DNA of 64,000 nt from the NCBI GenBank assembly GCA_963809875.1, contig CAWELC010000006.1:514875-578874 (forward strand), in the 5' to 3' direction. Source of the DNA: JAFGAS01 sp963809875 (GTDB lineage Bacteria; Desulfobacterota; Zymogenia; Zymogenales; Zymogenaceae). Below the pieces are notes generated by a model. It ran no database searches and was not told the origin of the DNA. It worked only from the letters and a program-made list of their open reading frames with translations. Made by a program: the position numbers and the translations under genes. Shown here in pieces: positions 25,711 through 34,523 of the stretch; the stretch's first letter is position 1, and every line of letters begins with the position of its first letter.

Positions 25711-27717
25711 TCAGATCGTCAGCGCCTCCTCGAAACCCTCCCGCACCGCGTCGGTGATCTTGCGGGGCCCCTTGGCGTCCCCGATGGTGATGACCGAAAC
25801 CCCGTCTCTTCGTGCGCCGGCCGAGAGCTCGTCGACCGAGCGCGCCCCGACGGCGATCACCACGGTGTCGGCCGGGATCTTCTCTTTTCCCTTGTCGGTT
25901 TCGACCAGGACCGCGTCGTCGGTGATCTCCAGGAGCTTCGTGCGGGGCATGAGCTTGACCCCCATGAGCTTCAGGCTCTTCATGAGCGACCAGCGGGCGG
26001 TTTTGCTGACGTTGTCGGCCATCCGGTCCACCATGTCGATCACGACGACCTCCCTTCCCGGGGTGTGGAGGAGCTCTATGGCGTGCAGGGGGTCCTCGGC
26101 GTTGTGGTACATCAGAAAGGTGAAGGCCTCCGGGTCGGGAACGCCCATCGACGTGAGGTAGTGGGCGGTCTCGCATCCGGTGGCGCTGCCGCCGACGATC
26201 ACCACGCGTTTCCCGATATCGGCGATCCGATCAGACAGCACGTCCCACGCGCTCACCACGTGCGGTTTGTCGATCCCCGGGACCCTGATGTCGATGGGCC
26301 GCGCTCCGGTCGCCACGACCAGGTAGTCGGGCTTTTCCTCTCTCACGGTCTTTTCCGAAACGGCCGCGCCCGTCCTGACCGCCACGCCGAAGTGCTCCAT
26401 CCGGTTTCTCATCGAGTCTATGATCTTCTGGAGCTCGTGCTTTCCGGGCGGGACCTTGGCCAGGTTGACCTGGCCGCCGAGCTCCCCCTCCTTCTCGTAG
26501 AGGGTCACGTCGTGCCCGCGCTGGGCGGCGGTGAGGGCGAACTCCATGCCGCCCGGCCCGCCCCCGGCCACGATAACCTTTTTTCTCTTTTCGGCAGGCC
26601 GAATCTTCACCTCGTCTTCCCGGCCGACGGTCGGGTTCAGGACGCAGTGGACCGCCCTGCCGTAAAAGATCGAGTCGAAACACCCCTGGTTGCAGGCGAT
26701 GCACGAGACGATCTCGTCAAGGCGTCCCTCCCTCACCTTGTCGGGCAGAGAGGGATCGGCGATCAGCGGCCTGCCCCAGCAGATCATATCGGCCGATCCT
26801 GCCCTGAGGACCTTTTCCGCAAGAGCGGGATCGCCCAGCCGGTTTGAGGCAAATACCGGCACCGAGACGCGCTGCTTGATGCCGCGGGCCAGGTAGGCGT
26901 AGACACCCGGAGGGACGTTGGTGGTCAGCTGCGGTACGTTGGTTTCGTGCCACCCCCCGGTGACGTTGACCGCGTCCACCCCGGCCTTTTGGGCCGCGGC
27001 CGCAAAGGCCGCGGACTCGACGTTGGTGTGGCCGCCGTCCATGAAGTCGTTTCCGGCGATCCTGATCCCGACGGCCACGGCGGGCCCCACGGCCTTGCGC
27101 ACGGCCTGGATCACCTCGATCCCGAAGCGCATACGGTTTTCGATGGGGCCGCCGTACTCGTCGGTGCGCCGGTTGGTGAGCGGGGAGAGGAACTGGCTGA
27201 TGAGGTAGCCGGTGCACGCGATGATCTCGATATAGTCAAAGCCGGCCTCTTTGGCCCGCCGGGCGGCCGACGCGAACGCCTCCTTGACGGTCTCTATGTC
27301 GTCTTTGGTCATCGCCCGGGGCGTCTCCTTCGTAAGGCGGCTGGGGACGGCCGAGGGCGCGATGGACGTCATGCCCGAAAAAGCGGAATAGGCGTAGCGG
27401 CCCATCTGGAAAAGCTGGGTGCCGATGGTCGCGTCGGTGGTCCGGTGCATCTCGTCGACGAACGAGCGCAGCGGCTCGACGAACCGGTCCTCGAAGAGTC
27501 CCGGCATGAAGGGGGCGCTGCCGACCCGATCGACGGCCAGCGGCCCCACGATCATGAGGCCCACGCCGCCGTGGCCCCGCTCGCGGTAAAAAGATCGATA
27601 GCGGTCGTTGAAGGAGTAGTCGTCCGTCATAAACAGGCCCATGGCCGGCAGGACGATCCGGTTCTTGATCCGGGTCTTGTTGATCGTGATCGGCTGAAAA
27701 AGCTTTACAAAATCCAT
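25711..27717 (-). CDS. NADH:flavin oxidoreductase / 2,4-dienoyl-CoA reductase family
   Basis: 668 residues. N-terminal old-yellow-enzyme TIM barrel (1-330), 4Fe-4S ligands Cys339, Cys342, Cys346 and Cys358, then an FAD domain (VAGGGPGGMEFALTAAQRG near 384) and an NAD domain (VIVGGSATGCETAHYL near 525). This is the FadH-type modular enzyme. An oddity: the barrel motif usually read HGAHGYL is IACTGYL here (residues about 166-172), so the typical substrate-binding histidines are absent and substrate use may differ. It lies 74 bp after the thioesterase-like gene in the same operon. Confidence 0.9.
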   Translation of the reverse strand: MDFVKLFQPITINKTRIKNRIVLPAMGLFMTDDYSFNDRYRSFYRERGHGGVGLMIVGPLAVDRVGSAPFMPGLFEDRFVEPLRSFVDEMHRTTDATIGTQLFQMGRYAYSAFSGMTSIAPSAVPSRLTKETPRAMTKDDIETVKEAFASAARRAKEAGFDYIEIIACTGYLISQFLSPLTNRRTDEYGGPIENRMRFGIEVIQAVRKAVGPAVAVGIRIAGNDFMDGGHTNVESAAFAAAAQKAGVDAVNVTGGWHETNVPQLTTNVPPGVYAYLARGIKQRVSVPVFASNRLGDPALAEKVLRAGSADMICWGRPLIADPSLPDKVREGRLDEIVSCIACNQGCFDSIFYGRAVHCVLNPTVGREDEVKIRPAEKRKKVIVAGGGPGGMEFALTAAQRGHDVTLYEKEGELGGQVNLAKVPPGKHELQKIIDSMRNRMEHFGVAVRTGAAVSEKTVREEKPDYLVVATGARPIDIRVPGIDKPHVVSAWDVLSDRIADIGKRVVIVGGSATGCETAHYLTSMGVPDPEAFTFLMYHNAEDPLHAIELLHTPGREVVVIDMVDRMADNVSKTARWSLMKSLKLMGVKLMPRTKLLEITDDAVLVETDKGKEKIPADTVVIAVGARSVDELSAGARRDGVSVITIGDAKGPRKITDAVREGFEEALTI

Positions 27718-27791
27718 AGGTATCTCTCTTCGTAGATGACCCCCGCGGGCTCGACAGTGGACGCGCCGGTGCCCCGGGAGGCGACACGCCG

Positions 27792-28271
27792 CTAGGGTTT
27801 CGGAAACGGGCTGGGGATCCCCTCCGGCATCTTTCTGATCTGCCAGATGCCGTGGACGATCGAGACGACCTCGCCCGAGGCGTCCTTGATCTCGAGGTCC
27901 AGCGTAAAGTCGGCCTTGCCCTTTTCGGCCGCCTCCTTCACGATACGGTCGGCTTCCTCCCTGGTCATGGTGACCTCGAGCGTCACGTCGGTGAGCGCCG
28001 GGCGCCTGAACCGGATGCTGACCTCCTTGACGATCGGGACATACTTTTCGGTGTCGAAGCTCGCGCCGTGTATGACGCCGCCGGAGATCTCGCCGATGGA
28101 AAAGAGGGAGCCGGCATACATCATCCCGATGTGGTTTGCGTTGCCCTCCAGCGGCATCGTCATCTTCACGTAACGCTCGCTCATGTCGGTGATCTTAAGT
28201 CCCGTCCTTTTTATGGCCGGGATACCGTTCTGGCAATAATCCGCGATGACCTTGTATCCCTGTCCGATCAT
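27792..28271 (-). CDS. Hotdog-fold thioesterase-like protein (PaaI/DUF4442 type)
   Basis: 159 residues, single hotdog domain: the central helix NHIGMMYAGSLFSIGEISGG (residues about 46-65) is followed by strands with VKEVSIRFRRPALTDVTLEV. Such small proteins hydrolyse acyl-CoA thioesters. Location between an enoyl-CoA hydratase-like gene and a dienoyl-CoA reductase-like gene supports CoA chemistry. The acyl group is unknown. Confidence 0.8.
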   Translation of the reverse strand: MIGQGYKVIADYCQNGIPAIKRTGLKITDMSERYVKMTMPLEGNANHIGMMYAGSLFSIGEISGGVIHGASFDTEKYVPIVKEVSIRFRRPALTDVTLEVTMTREEADRIVKEAAEKGKADFTLDLEIKDASGEVVSIVHGIWQIRKMPEGIPSPFPKP

Positions 28272-28311
28272 GGTTACCTCCGTGTGTCATGGACGAAAAG
28301 GCATGGCATTT

Positions 28312-29121
28312 CTATTTTCGCTTCCATTGCGGGTCCCGTTTTTCGATGAGGGCCTGCACCCCCTCCTTGAAGTCTTCGGAGCGCAGCAGAATACTCTGGA
28401 TTCCCGCCTCCATGTCAAGGTGGGTCATGAGGTCGACCCCCTCGCCCCGCTTGATGACCCGTTTGGCGGCACCGACGGCCAGGGGCGCCATCTTGATGAT
28501 GTCCCTCGCCAGGTTTTCGGCCTGGGCCAGCAGCTGGTCGGGCGGATAGATGTAATTGACAATCCCCCAGTCGAGGGCCTGCTGCGCCGAATACATCTTG
28601 CCGGTCATGAGGATTTCCATGGCCCGGGACTGGCCGACGATCCGTGAGAGCCGGGCGGTACCCCCCAGGTCGGGTATGACGCCGTACTTGAGCTCCTGCA
28701 TGCCCCACGTGCAGTCGTCGCTCATCAGCCGTATGTCGCAGACCAGGGAAAACTCGACGCCCAGCCCGTAGGCACGGTTGTGCATGGCGCAGATGATGGG
28801 TATCTCGATGGTCTCCAGGCGGTTGAGGATGCTCTGGAACCGGTGGATATCGGAGCGAATCAGGCCGCCTCCCGCGGCGGCATCGGGCATGAACCTTCCG
28901 ACAAGGCCGGCCAGGGAGTTGAAATCAACCCCTGACGAAAAGAGTTTCCCCTCGCCCTTGACGATGATGACCCGAACTTCCGGGTCGATGATGAGGTCCT
29001 CGACCATCCGGGTTATCGCCTCCAGCATCTCAAACGAAATGGCGTTGCGCTTCTCGGGGCGGTTGAGAGTGATATAAAAGATATTTCCCTTCTTTTCTCC
29101 GATGACCGCTTGGTCCGTCAT
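28312..29121 (-). CDS. Enoyl-CoA hydratase/isomerase family protein
   Basis: 269 residues, crotonase fold. Oxyanion-hole strand KLFSSGVDFNSLAG (residues about 59-72) and the second block QELKYGVIPDLGGTARLSRIVG near 141-162, where a Glu precedes the turn. Length is normal. It is second in a six-gene - strand operon, 46 bp after the nitronate monooxygenase-like gene. Hydration or isomerisation of an enoyl-CoA is expected; specificity unknown. Confidence 0.9.
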   Translation of the reverse strand: MTDQAVIGEKKGNIFYITLNRPEKRNAISFEMLEAITRMVEDLIIDPEVRVIIVKGEGKLFSSGVDFNSLAGLVGRFMPDAAAGGGLIRSDIHRFQSILNRLETIEIPIICAMHNRAYGLGVEFSLVCDIRLMSDDCTWGMQELKYGVIPDLGGTARLSRIVGQSRAMEILMTGKMYSAQQALDWGIVNYIYPPDQLLAQAENLARDIIKMAPLAVGAAKRVIKRGEGVDLMTHLDMEAGIQSILLRSEDFKEGVQALIEKRDPQWKRK

Positions 29122-29167
29122 GTATGCCTCCGGTCCCCCCGGGCGCGGCCCGGGGGATATCGGTATA

Positions 29168-30160
29168 TTACGCGGAAAGCTTCTTCCTTGCCTTTTCGAG
29201 ATGCGCGACGGCCTCCTTGGCCATCCGATCCAGCAGCTCCTGCACGGACGGGATATCCTTGATGAAGCCGATGGACTGGCCCACCATCAGGGGGGCGTAG
29301 TCGACGTCGCCGTTGTCCCACGAGTTCTTGATCCGCTCGCCGCCCATCAGGGGGATCAGCTCCTCGAGCCCGCCGCCCCTGGCCTCGATGGCGAGGATAT
29401 CCGTGATATTCTTGTTCTTGAGAGCGCGGCCCTGCAGCCCGATGGACTTGCCGAAGAGGGTGGTCTCGTACTCCTGGCGATTAATCAGCTCCTGCTTGAT
29501 CTTGTCGTGGCAGACGCATTCCTTGGTGGCGATGAAGCGCGACGCCATCATGACGCCCTCCGCCCCCAGGGTAAGCGCCGCAGCCACCGACCTGCCGTCG
29601 GCGATGCCGCCCACGGTGACGACCGGGAGCTTGACGGTGTCGGCGATCCGGGGGGTCAGGACCATGGTGGTGACGTCGTCGTTGAGGGGATGGCCGCCTT
29701 CTTCGATGCCGGCGGCGTAGATGCCGTCGTAGCCCGCCTTCTCGGCGTGGACGGCGTGCCGGATCGCCCCGACCTTGTGGAACAGTTTGACGCCCGCCTT
29801 CTTGAGCGTCTCGACGGCCTCCGGGCCGATGCCTTTGTCCAGGGGAGAGCCGGAGACCTCGATGCCGGCGACCTTCTCCTCGGCGCAGACCTTGACGTAC
29901 ATCTTGTGGTGCTCGGGAGAGATGCGCACGGAGGGGAGGATGGTGATTCCCACCATGAAGGGTTTATCGGTAAGTTTTCTTGTTTCCTTGATGGCGTTTC
30001 TGAATTCGTCTTCGGTGTTGTAGTTGCCCGCGGTGATGTTTCCGATGCCGCCGGCGTTGCTGATGGCGGCGCAGAGCTTGGGGGTGCACAGCCACATCAT
30101 CGCGCCGCAGATGATGGGGTACTTGACGCCGAACATTTCGGTGATCCTCGTCTTGAACAT
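29168..30160 (-). CDS. Nitronate monooxygenase / FMN enoyl-reductase-like protein
   Basis: 330 residues, TIM-barrel FMN enzyme. N-terminal PIICGAMMWLCTPKLCAAISNAGG, split over residues 15-38, and phosphate-binding VVTVGGIADGRSVAAALTLGA near 180-200 followed by GVMMASRFIATKE are the signature of the 2-nitropropane dioxygenase/FabK family. In an operon with enoyl-CoA hydratase and dienoyl-CoA reductase it may act as a CoA-linked enoyl reductase rather than on nitronates. It is the promoter-proximal gene. Start ATG 30160 has GAGGAGGAGC. Confidence 0.86.
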   Translation of the reverse strand: MFKTRITEMFGVKYPIICGAMMWLCTPKLCAAISNAGGIGNITAGNYNTEDEFRNAIKETRKLTDKPFMVGITILPSVRISPEHHKMYVKVCAEEKVAGIEVSGSPLDKGIGPEAVETLKKAGVKLFHKVGAIRHAVHAEKAGYDGIYAAGIEEGGHPLNDDVTTMVLTPRIADTVKLPVVTVGGIADGRSVAAALTLGAEGVMMASRFIATKECVCHDKIKQELINRQEYETTLFGKSIGLQGRALKNKNITDILAIEARGGGLEELIPLMGGERIKNSWDNGDVDYAPLMVGQSIGFIKDIPSVQELLDRMAKEAVAHLEKARKKLSA

Positions 30161-30261
30161 GAGCTCCTCCTCAAGGGGTTATGTCGGTTCCTTATCGGGT
30201 ATGTTTGCTTAAAGGTCGCCGGAGTCGGTAACGACGACCGAAGCGTGTCCTATATGCAGGT

Positions 30262-30318
30262 CTTAAAGTATAACTTTAAGCTTTAGGAATATATAGCAGA
30301 CCCGGACGGTTGTGTCAA
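30262..30318 (-). promoter_or_regulatory. Promoter with operator palindrome for the six-gene operon
   Basis: On the - strand: -35 TTGACA (30318-30313), 17-bp spacer, -10 TATATA (30295-30290). Nine bp downstream, over the expected start site, lies a perfect palindrome with 8-bp arms CTTAAAGT and ACTTTAAG around 3 bp (30262-30280). This is the classical repressor position. The first gene starts about 100 bp further on. No regulator is encoded beside it; the TetR at 57127 does not have this motif in its own promoter. Confidence 0.82.
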
Positions 30319-30519
30319 CAGTTTTCGGCGGGTGGAATATTTTTTCCGTACGGATTTCAGGAAGCGGGACGTGCAACCACCGGCGGGCCGTGACGAATCC
30401 GAAGGGCGGCCGGACACTCGGGACCGAGCCGGGCGGGTTCGGAGGCCGTCTTCCGGTGACGGCACCCGTCACGCCGGGCGTGATTGTCGATGGTGGTGTC
30501 AGGAGGGATCGGAGAGGAA

Positions 30520-30539
30520 ACGGGGGGTTACCCCCCCGT
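30520..30539 (-). terminator. Possible weak terminator after MFS gene
   Basis: Inverted arms ACGGGGGG (30520-30527) and CCCCCCGT (30532-30539) 20 bp after the MFS stop, followed by only TTT on the - strand. The rest of 30161-30558 holds the promoter described separately and a GC-rich stretch with no gene that I can support. Confidence 0.45.
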
Positions 30540-30558
30540 CTCGATACGAAAGTCCGGC

Positions 30559-31833
30559 CTATTCTTTTTCGAGGGTATGATCCCTGACCTTTTCCTGGTC
30601 GGCCGGGTAGTGGCGGGAGCCGAAGAAGAAGAGCGCGCCCCCGACGAGTCCGCCGGCCGACATGATCGTCAGCGCGATCCTGAGCCCGGCCTCCCCGCCG
30701 CCCAGGGAGTCCGAGATACCCCCCACCAGCATCGGGGCCCAGCCGCCGCCCAGTACGTACATCACGAAGACCGCCATACCCCATGCCATGCTCTTGAGGC
30801 CCGGGTTCACCACGTCCTGGGTGATCGAGGCCAGCGCCGGCAGGGCCGACATCGTAAAGAAGCACCAGACGAGCGCGAGGCCAAAGCCGACGCCCGCGAC
30901 GTTCAACTGGAGGCCGACGATGATAAAGAGGGCCGCCAGGATATCGGCCACGGCCGCCCAGAGCATCCTTCCCCGGGGGCTCTTCTTCTGCCAGAAGTCG
31001 GCCAGTATCCCCCCGAGGGGGGCGCCGAACACCGCCATGAGGCTGATGATCCCCAGGAGCATCCCGGCCTTATCCTCGGCGATGCTTCGCGATCTCATGA
31101 AATATGCCGAAAGCCAGGTAAGGAGGGAAAAGGCCATGACGTTGTGCATGACGTGGCCGAGGTAGAGCCACCTGAGGGTGGGGATCCGAAAGAGGGCGGC
31201 GGCCGACGAGAAAAAGCCGAGCCGGTTGCCGCCCGCGTCCACCTCATCGGCGGTCTTGTAGTCGCGCAGAAAGAACGCCGCCACCCCCAGGATAATCCCC
31301 GGTAAGGCGAACACGAAAAAGGGCGTCTGCCATCCATACTTCTTCGAGAGGAGTCCGCCGAGGATCACGCCGAAGACCGCGCCGAGGCCCGAGAAAAGCG
31401 AGAAGACCCCCAGGACGGCAGCCCTCGATTTCTTCGGGTAGGAGGCCGAAACCATGGCGGTGCCGCCCGCGGTAAAGCCCGCCTCGCCAACCCCGACGAT
31501 CGCCCGGGGGAGGACCACGCCGATGAAACTCCTGCCCAGTCCCGTCAGATAGGTGAAGACACTCCAGATGATGGCCATGAGCGCCACCGCCTTGCGGCGG
31601 CTCCAGCGGTCAGCGAGGTAGGCCACTGGAAAAGAGAAGAGGGCGATGCCGAGGAGAAAGATCGTCTGGATGGCACCCGCCTGAAGGTCGGTCAAGCCCA
31701 GATCGATCCGCATCGGCTCCAGGACCGCCGAAAGAACCTGACGGTCCATGAAGTTGATCAGATAGAGTAACGACATCACCAGGAGCACCATGTGGGCGCC
31801 GGCGCCGCCCGTCGGGAATTTCTTGTCGGCCAT
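30559..31833 (-). CDS. MFS transporter (Spinster-like)
   Basis: 424 residues with twelve predicted membrane segments. LYLINFMDRQVLSAVLEPM in helix 1, the loop-2 motif AYLADRWSRRKAV and RAIVGVGEAGFTAGG are typical of the Spinster/MFS_1 branch, which carries lipids, carboxylates or sugars. Start ATG 31833 with GGGGAGGAG. It points toward the CoA/flavin operon and is separated from it by a promoter, so probably an independent transcript with a related substrate. Confidence 0.86.
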   Translation of the reverse strand: MADKKFPTGGAGAHMVLLVMSLLYLINFMDRQVLSAVLEPMRIDLGLTDLQAGAIQTIFLLGIALFSFPVAYLADRWSRRKAVALMAIIWSVFTYLTGLGRSFIGVVLPRAIVGVGEAGFTAGGTAMVSASYPKKSRAAVLGVFSLFSGLGAVFGVILGGLLSKKYGWQTPFFVFALPGIILGVAAFFLRDYKTADEVDAGGNRLGFFSSAAALFRIPTLRWLYLGHVMHNVMAFSLLTWLSAYFMRSRSIAEDKAGMLLGIISLMAVFGAPLGGILADFWQKKSPRGRMLWAAVADILAALFIIVGLQLNVAGVGFGLALVWCFFTMSALPALASITQDVVNPGLKSMAWGMAVFVMYVLGGGWAPMLVGGISDSLGGGEAGLRIALTIMSAGGLVGGALFFFGSRHYPADQEKVRDHTLEKE

Positions 31834-31930
31834 GTCTCATCTCCTCCCCATAATAGGTAATGCTGATTACAAAAACTTGCCTAATAAAGCTTTACCATAT
31901 ACACAATCGGCACCTTTGACAAGTAAAAAG

Positions 31931-31959
31931 TTGTCGCACATTGGAAGTTGCGGTATAGT
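31931..31959 (+). promoter_or_regulatory. Sigma-70-like promoter for lipoprotein-nagB-PHP operon
   Basis: TTGTCG (31931-31936), 17-bp spacer, TATAGT (31954-31959). It is about 105 bp before the lipoprotein start. A divergent - strand promoter for the MFS gene is likely in the same AT-rich interval (TTGTCA around 31917-31922), but its -10 is less clear. Confidence 0.6.
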
Positions 31960-32066
31960 AAAGGAGGACGGACGACGGGTCTCCCGGCCCTTCTGAGATA
32001 TGATCGTGAGATATGATAGTTCCCTGCGGGCGCCCGAGCGCCCGCACGCAGAGAAAGGACACCGAA

Positions 32067-32942
32067 ATGGATATCGCGCGCGTGAGAGGCTTGTTCTTGA
32101 CCGCCATTCTTATGATGCCTGCGGCCTGCTCCCTGGCGCCGTCCCCGCAGCCGCCCGTGGCCCTGCTCTGGTCCACACCGATCTACGACAGGCTGATCGT
32201 CGATATCGAGAAGGCCGAGGGGCGTCCCTTCGACTCCATCAGGGGAATCGTCGAGGATCGGATTACCCGCGCACCGGTCTTTCCCCCGGCCACCGAAAAG
32301 GTCCGGTCCGACGAGCTCTTCCTGCTGTCGCCGCGTAACACCGAGCTACGCCCGTCGGTCTGGGATCGCACCTTTACCTGGAACCTTGCCGAGGGGGGGA
32401 GGGACTATACCCTGCACGCCTACTCAAAAGACAACGAGGTTCTCCGCCGGACGATGGGAAACGCCCGCCGCGCCGTTGTGTCCGGGCCCGACGCTCCCTT
32501 CGTTCCCGGGGTAGCCTATTCATGGGACGTATCGCTCTGCGCAGGGCGGTGCAACCTCCATCTCTCGTCGCGGGCCGCCCTCCGTCCGACGTTCACGCTC
32601 ATGACGCCGGCCGAAGAGACGGTGGTCGCCTCGGACCTCTCGGCGGTTCAGGCGTGGTGTGACGGGGCGGGGCTCGTCGGCTCGGAGGAGGCAACGGCGC
32701 TTGAGGCGCTCACCCTGGAGGCGTCGGGCCTGTTCATGGAGGAACAACAGCTGCTCGATAAGGAACTGAAAAAGCGGCCCGGCTCCGTGCTGCTTCACCT
32801 GGTACGTTCGGGGGGCCTGTCGGCGATGAACTCGCCCTACGGCGCCCGCGACGACTATGAAAAGGCCCGGGCTCTGGCCGAGAAGGAGACGGGGGGCGCG
32901 GCGGGGGAGATCCGGCCCGGCCCTTCGGGCGCGCATGAGTGA
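32067..32942 (+). CDS. Putative lipoprotein, uncharacterised
   Basis: 291 residues. The N-terminus is a signal peptide with the lipobox-like MPAACS ending near residue 21, so it is probably anchored to a membrane by lipid. The rest is soluble: a DWDRTFTWN-like beta-rich middle with paired cysteines (SLCAGRCNL near 160) and a C-terminal helical part. I do not recognise a family. Start ATG 32067 has AGAAAGGA upstream. It overlaps the NagB-like start by 8 bp, so the two are coupled. Confidence 0.65.
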   Translation: MDIARVRGLFLTAILMMPAACSLAPSPQPPVALLWSTPIYDRLIVDIEKAEGRPFDSIRGIVEDRITRAPVFPPATEKVRSDELFLLSPRNTELRPSVWDRTFTWNLAEGGRDYTLHAYSKDNEVLRRTMGNARRAVVSGPDAPFVPGVAYSWDVSLCAGRCNLHLSSRAALRPTFTLMTPAEETVVASDLSAVQAWCDGAGLVGSEEATALEALTLEASGLFMEEQQLLDKELKKRPGSVLLHLVRSGGLSAMNSPYGARDDYEKARALAEKETGGAAGEIRPGPSGAHE

Positions 32943-33773
32943 GATGACCCGGTCCGATTTCCTCGCGATCGAGCCGGAGGAGCTTGCCCGGGCCTCGGGG
33001 ACGCGCCTTGAGATCGTCACGGACGACGCCGCCATCTCGAGGCGCTTTGCCGAAGAGATGACCGGCGAGATCCGGCACAACAACCGGCTCGGGAGGACTA
33101 CCTCCCTTATCCTGCCTGTCGGGCCGCGGGGGGGATACCCGCTCTTCGTCGATGCGGTCAAGCAGACAATCCCTTGATCTTTCCCGGACGACCTTCTTCT
33201 TCATGGACGAGTACCTGGACGAAGGCGGCCGGTATATCCCCGAGGACAGATCCCCTTTCGTTTCGGGGTTTTGTCCGCGCGAGCCTGACAGCCGGGCTGT
33301 CGGGCCATCCGGGCTTTGACCCGGCGCGCGTGCACTTTCCCGACCCCGAAAACCCCGACGGGTACGGACGGCAGATAGAGGACGCCGGAGGGATCGACCT
33401 GGCGCTGGCGGGCGTGGGGATCGACGGGCACGTGGCCTTCAACGAGCCGGAGCCGGCGATGAGCGCGGAAGAATTTTCACAATTGACCACGCGAATCGTC
33501 TCGCTCACGCCCGAGACCAGGACGATCAACGCGGCGATGGAGGCGGGCGGGGCCGTCGATCTCATCCCCCGGCGCGCGGTCACCGTGGGGATGGCCGAGA
33601 TACTGGCGGCGCGGCGGATCGTGGTCTTCATGAACCGGGGATGGCAAAAGGCGGTGGTCAGGAAATTCCTCTTCGGGCAGATCACTGCCGGCTTTCCCGT
33701 ATCGCTGCTGCGGGGGCACGCCGACCTTTCGGTGGTCATCACGGCCCAAGTCGCCGGTTTACCGCTCGCATGA
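32935..33773 (+). CDS. nagB: Glucosamine-6-phosphate deaminase-like protein (frameshifted)
   Basis: About 279 residues when joined. The parts are LILPVGPRGGYPLF near residue 60 (sugar-phosphate loop), FFFMDEYLDEG (the conserved MDEY with Asp) and GVGIDGHVAFNEPEP (the catalytic loop), each in a different frame. The frame shifts near 33170 and near 33250. The family deaminates and isomerises glucosamine-6-P to fructose-6-P, which would complete the pathway begun by NagA at 21259. The N-terminal loop is slightly unusual (GPRGG rather than GSTP-like). Overlaps the lipoprotein stop; a PHP gene follows after 28 bp. Confidence 0.78.
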
Positions 33774-33801
33774 AAAAGGAGAGGATGTCACGGGAAAATC
33801 C

Positions 33802-34473
33802 ATGAAATCCGGACACCGGGGCGGCGTATCTGACGGGACATCCGGAGGGAGCCGCCTGGACCTCCACGTCCACACCTCTATCGGCTCCCCCTGCGCGTTC
33901 TACGATCCGCTGGACATTCCCCGGTACGCCGAGGCCGCGGGGCTGGCGGGTGTCGTGATCACCGACCACAACTTCGGCTGGGCGGAAAACGCGCTCTCAC
34001 CGAACGCCTACGACAACCTTGCCGCGGCCTTCGCCGAACGGGGGCTTCTGATGCTGATCGGCATGGAGGTCTCGACGATCGAGGGAGACATCCTGGTCTA
34101 CCCCCCGGATATTACCGCCCTGATGGGGGCGCTGCCCGGAGGATTCGGGCGGATGGATTTTGAGGTCGAGGAAGTCATCGGCGCGGCCGATCGTCTCGGG
34201 GCGCTGGCGGTGCTGGCCCATCCCCACACCTACCCGAAGCAGCCTCCCCATGCGATAGAGCGCTTCAACGGATCCCGGGGCGCCTTCTACAACCCGTACA
34301 ACGTGCCCGAGGTGGGCGGGAGCGACGCGCACTTCCCCTGGGGAGTGGGGGCGGCGTATACGGAGTTCGGTCAACGGGTTGCGGGGATCGACGAGCTCAT
34401 TCGGCTGGTGAAACAGGGGATGTGCCGCCCGGGCAGAAAGCGGCGCGAAGAGCAGAACAGCGTAAAACCATAG
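33802..34473 (+). CDS. PHP-domain metal-dependent phosphoesterase-like protein
   Basis: 223 residues. PHP motifs in order: LDLHVHTS (residues 19-26), ITDHNFG near 54, AHPHTYPK near 139 and GSDAHFPWG near 173, giving the usual His/Asp metal ligands. Small stand-alone PHP proteins hydrolyse phosphate monoesters. Its place after a NagB-like gene suggests a sugar-phosphate or nucleotide-sugar substrate, which is inference. Confidence 0.87.
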   Translation: MKSGHRGGVSDGTSGGSRLDLHVHTSIGSPCAFYDPLDIPRYAEAAGLAGVVITDHNFGWAENALSPNAYDNLAAAFAERGLLMLIGMEVSTIEGDILVYPPDITALMGALPGGFGRMDFEVEEVIGAADRLGALAVLAHPHTYPKQPPHAIERFNGSRGAFYNPYNVPEVGGSDAHFPWGVGAAYTEFGQRVAGIDELIRLVKQGMCRPGRKRREEQNSVKP

Positions 34474-34523
34474 CGCCGGTCCGCGCGACCCCCGTGCCGG
34501 CGTTCATCCATCTCCCGGTCCGC

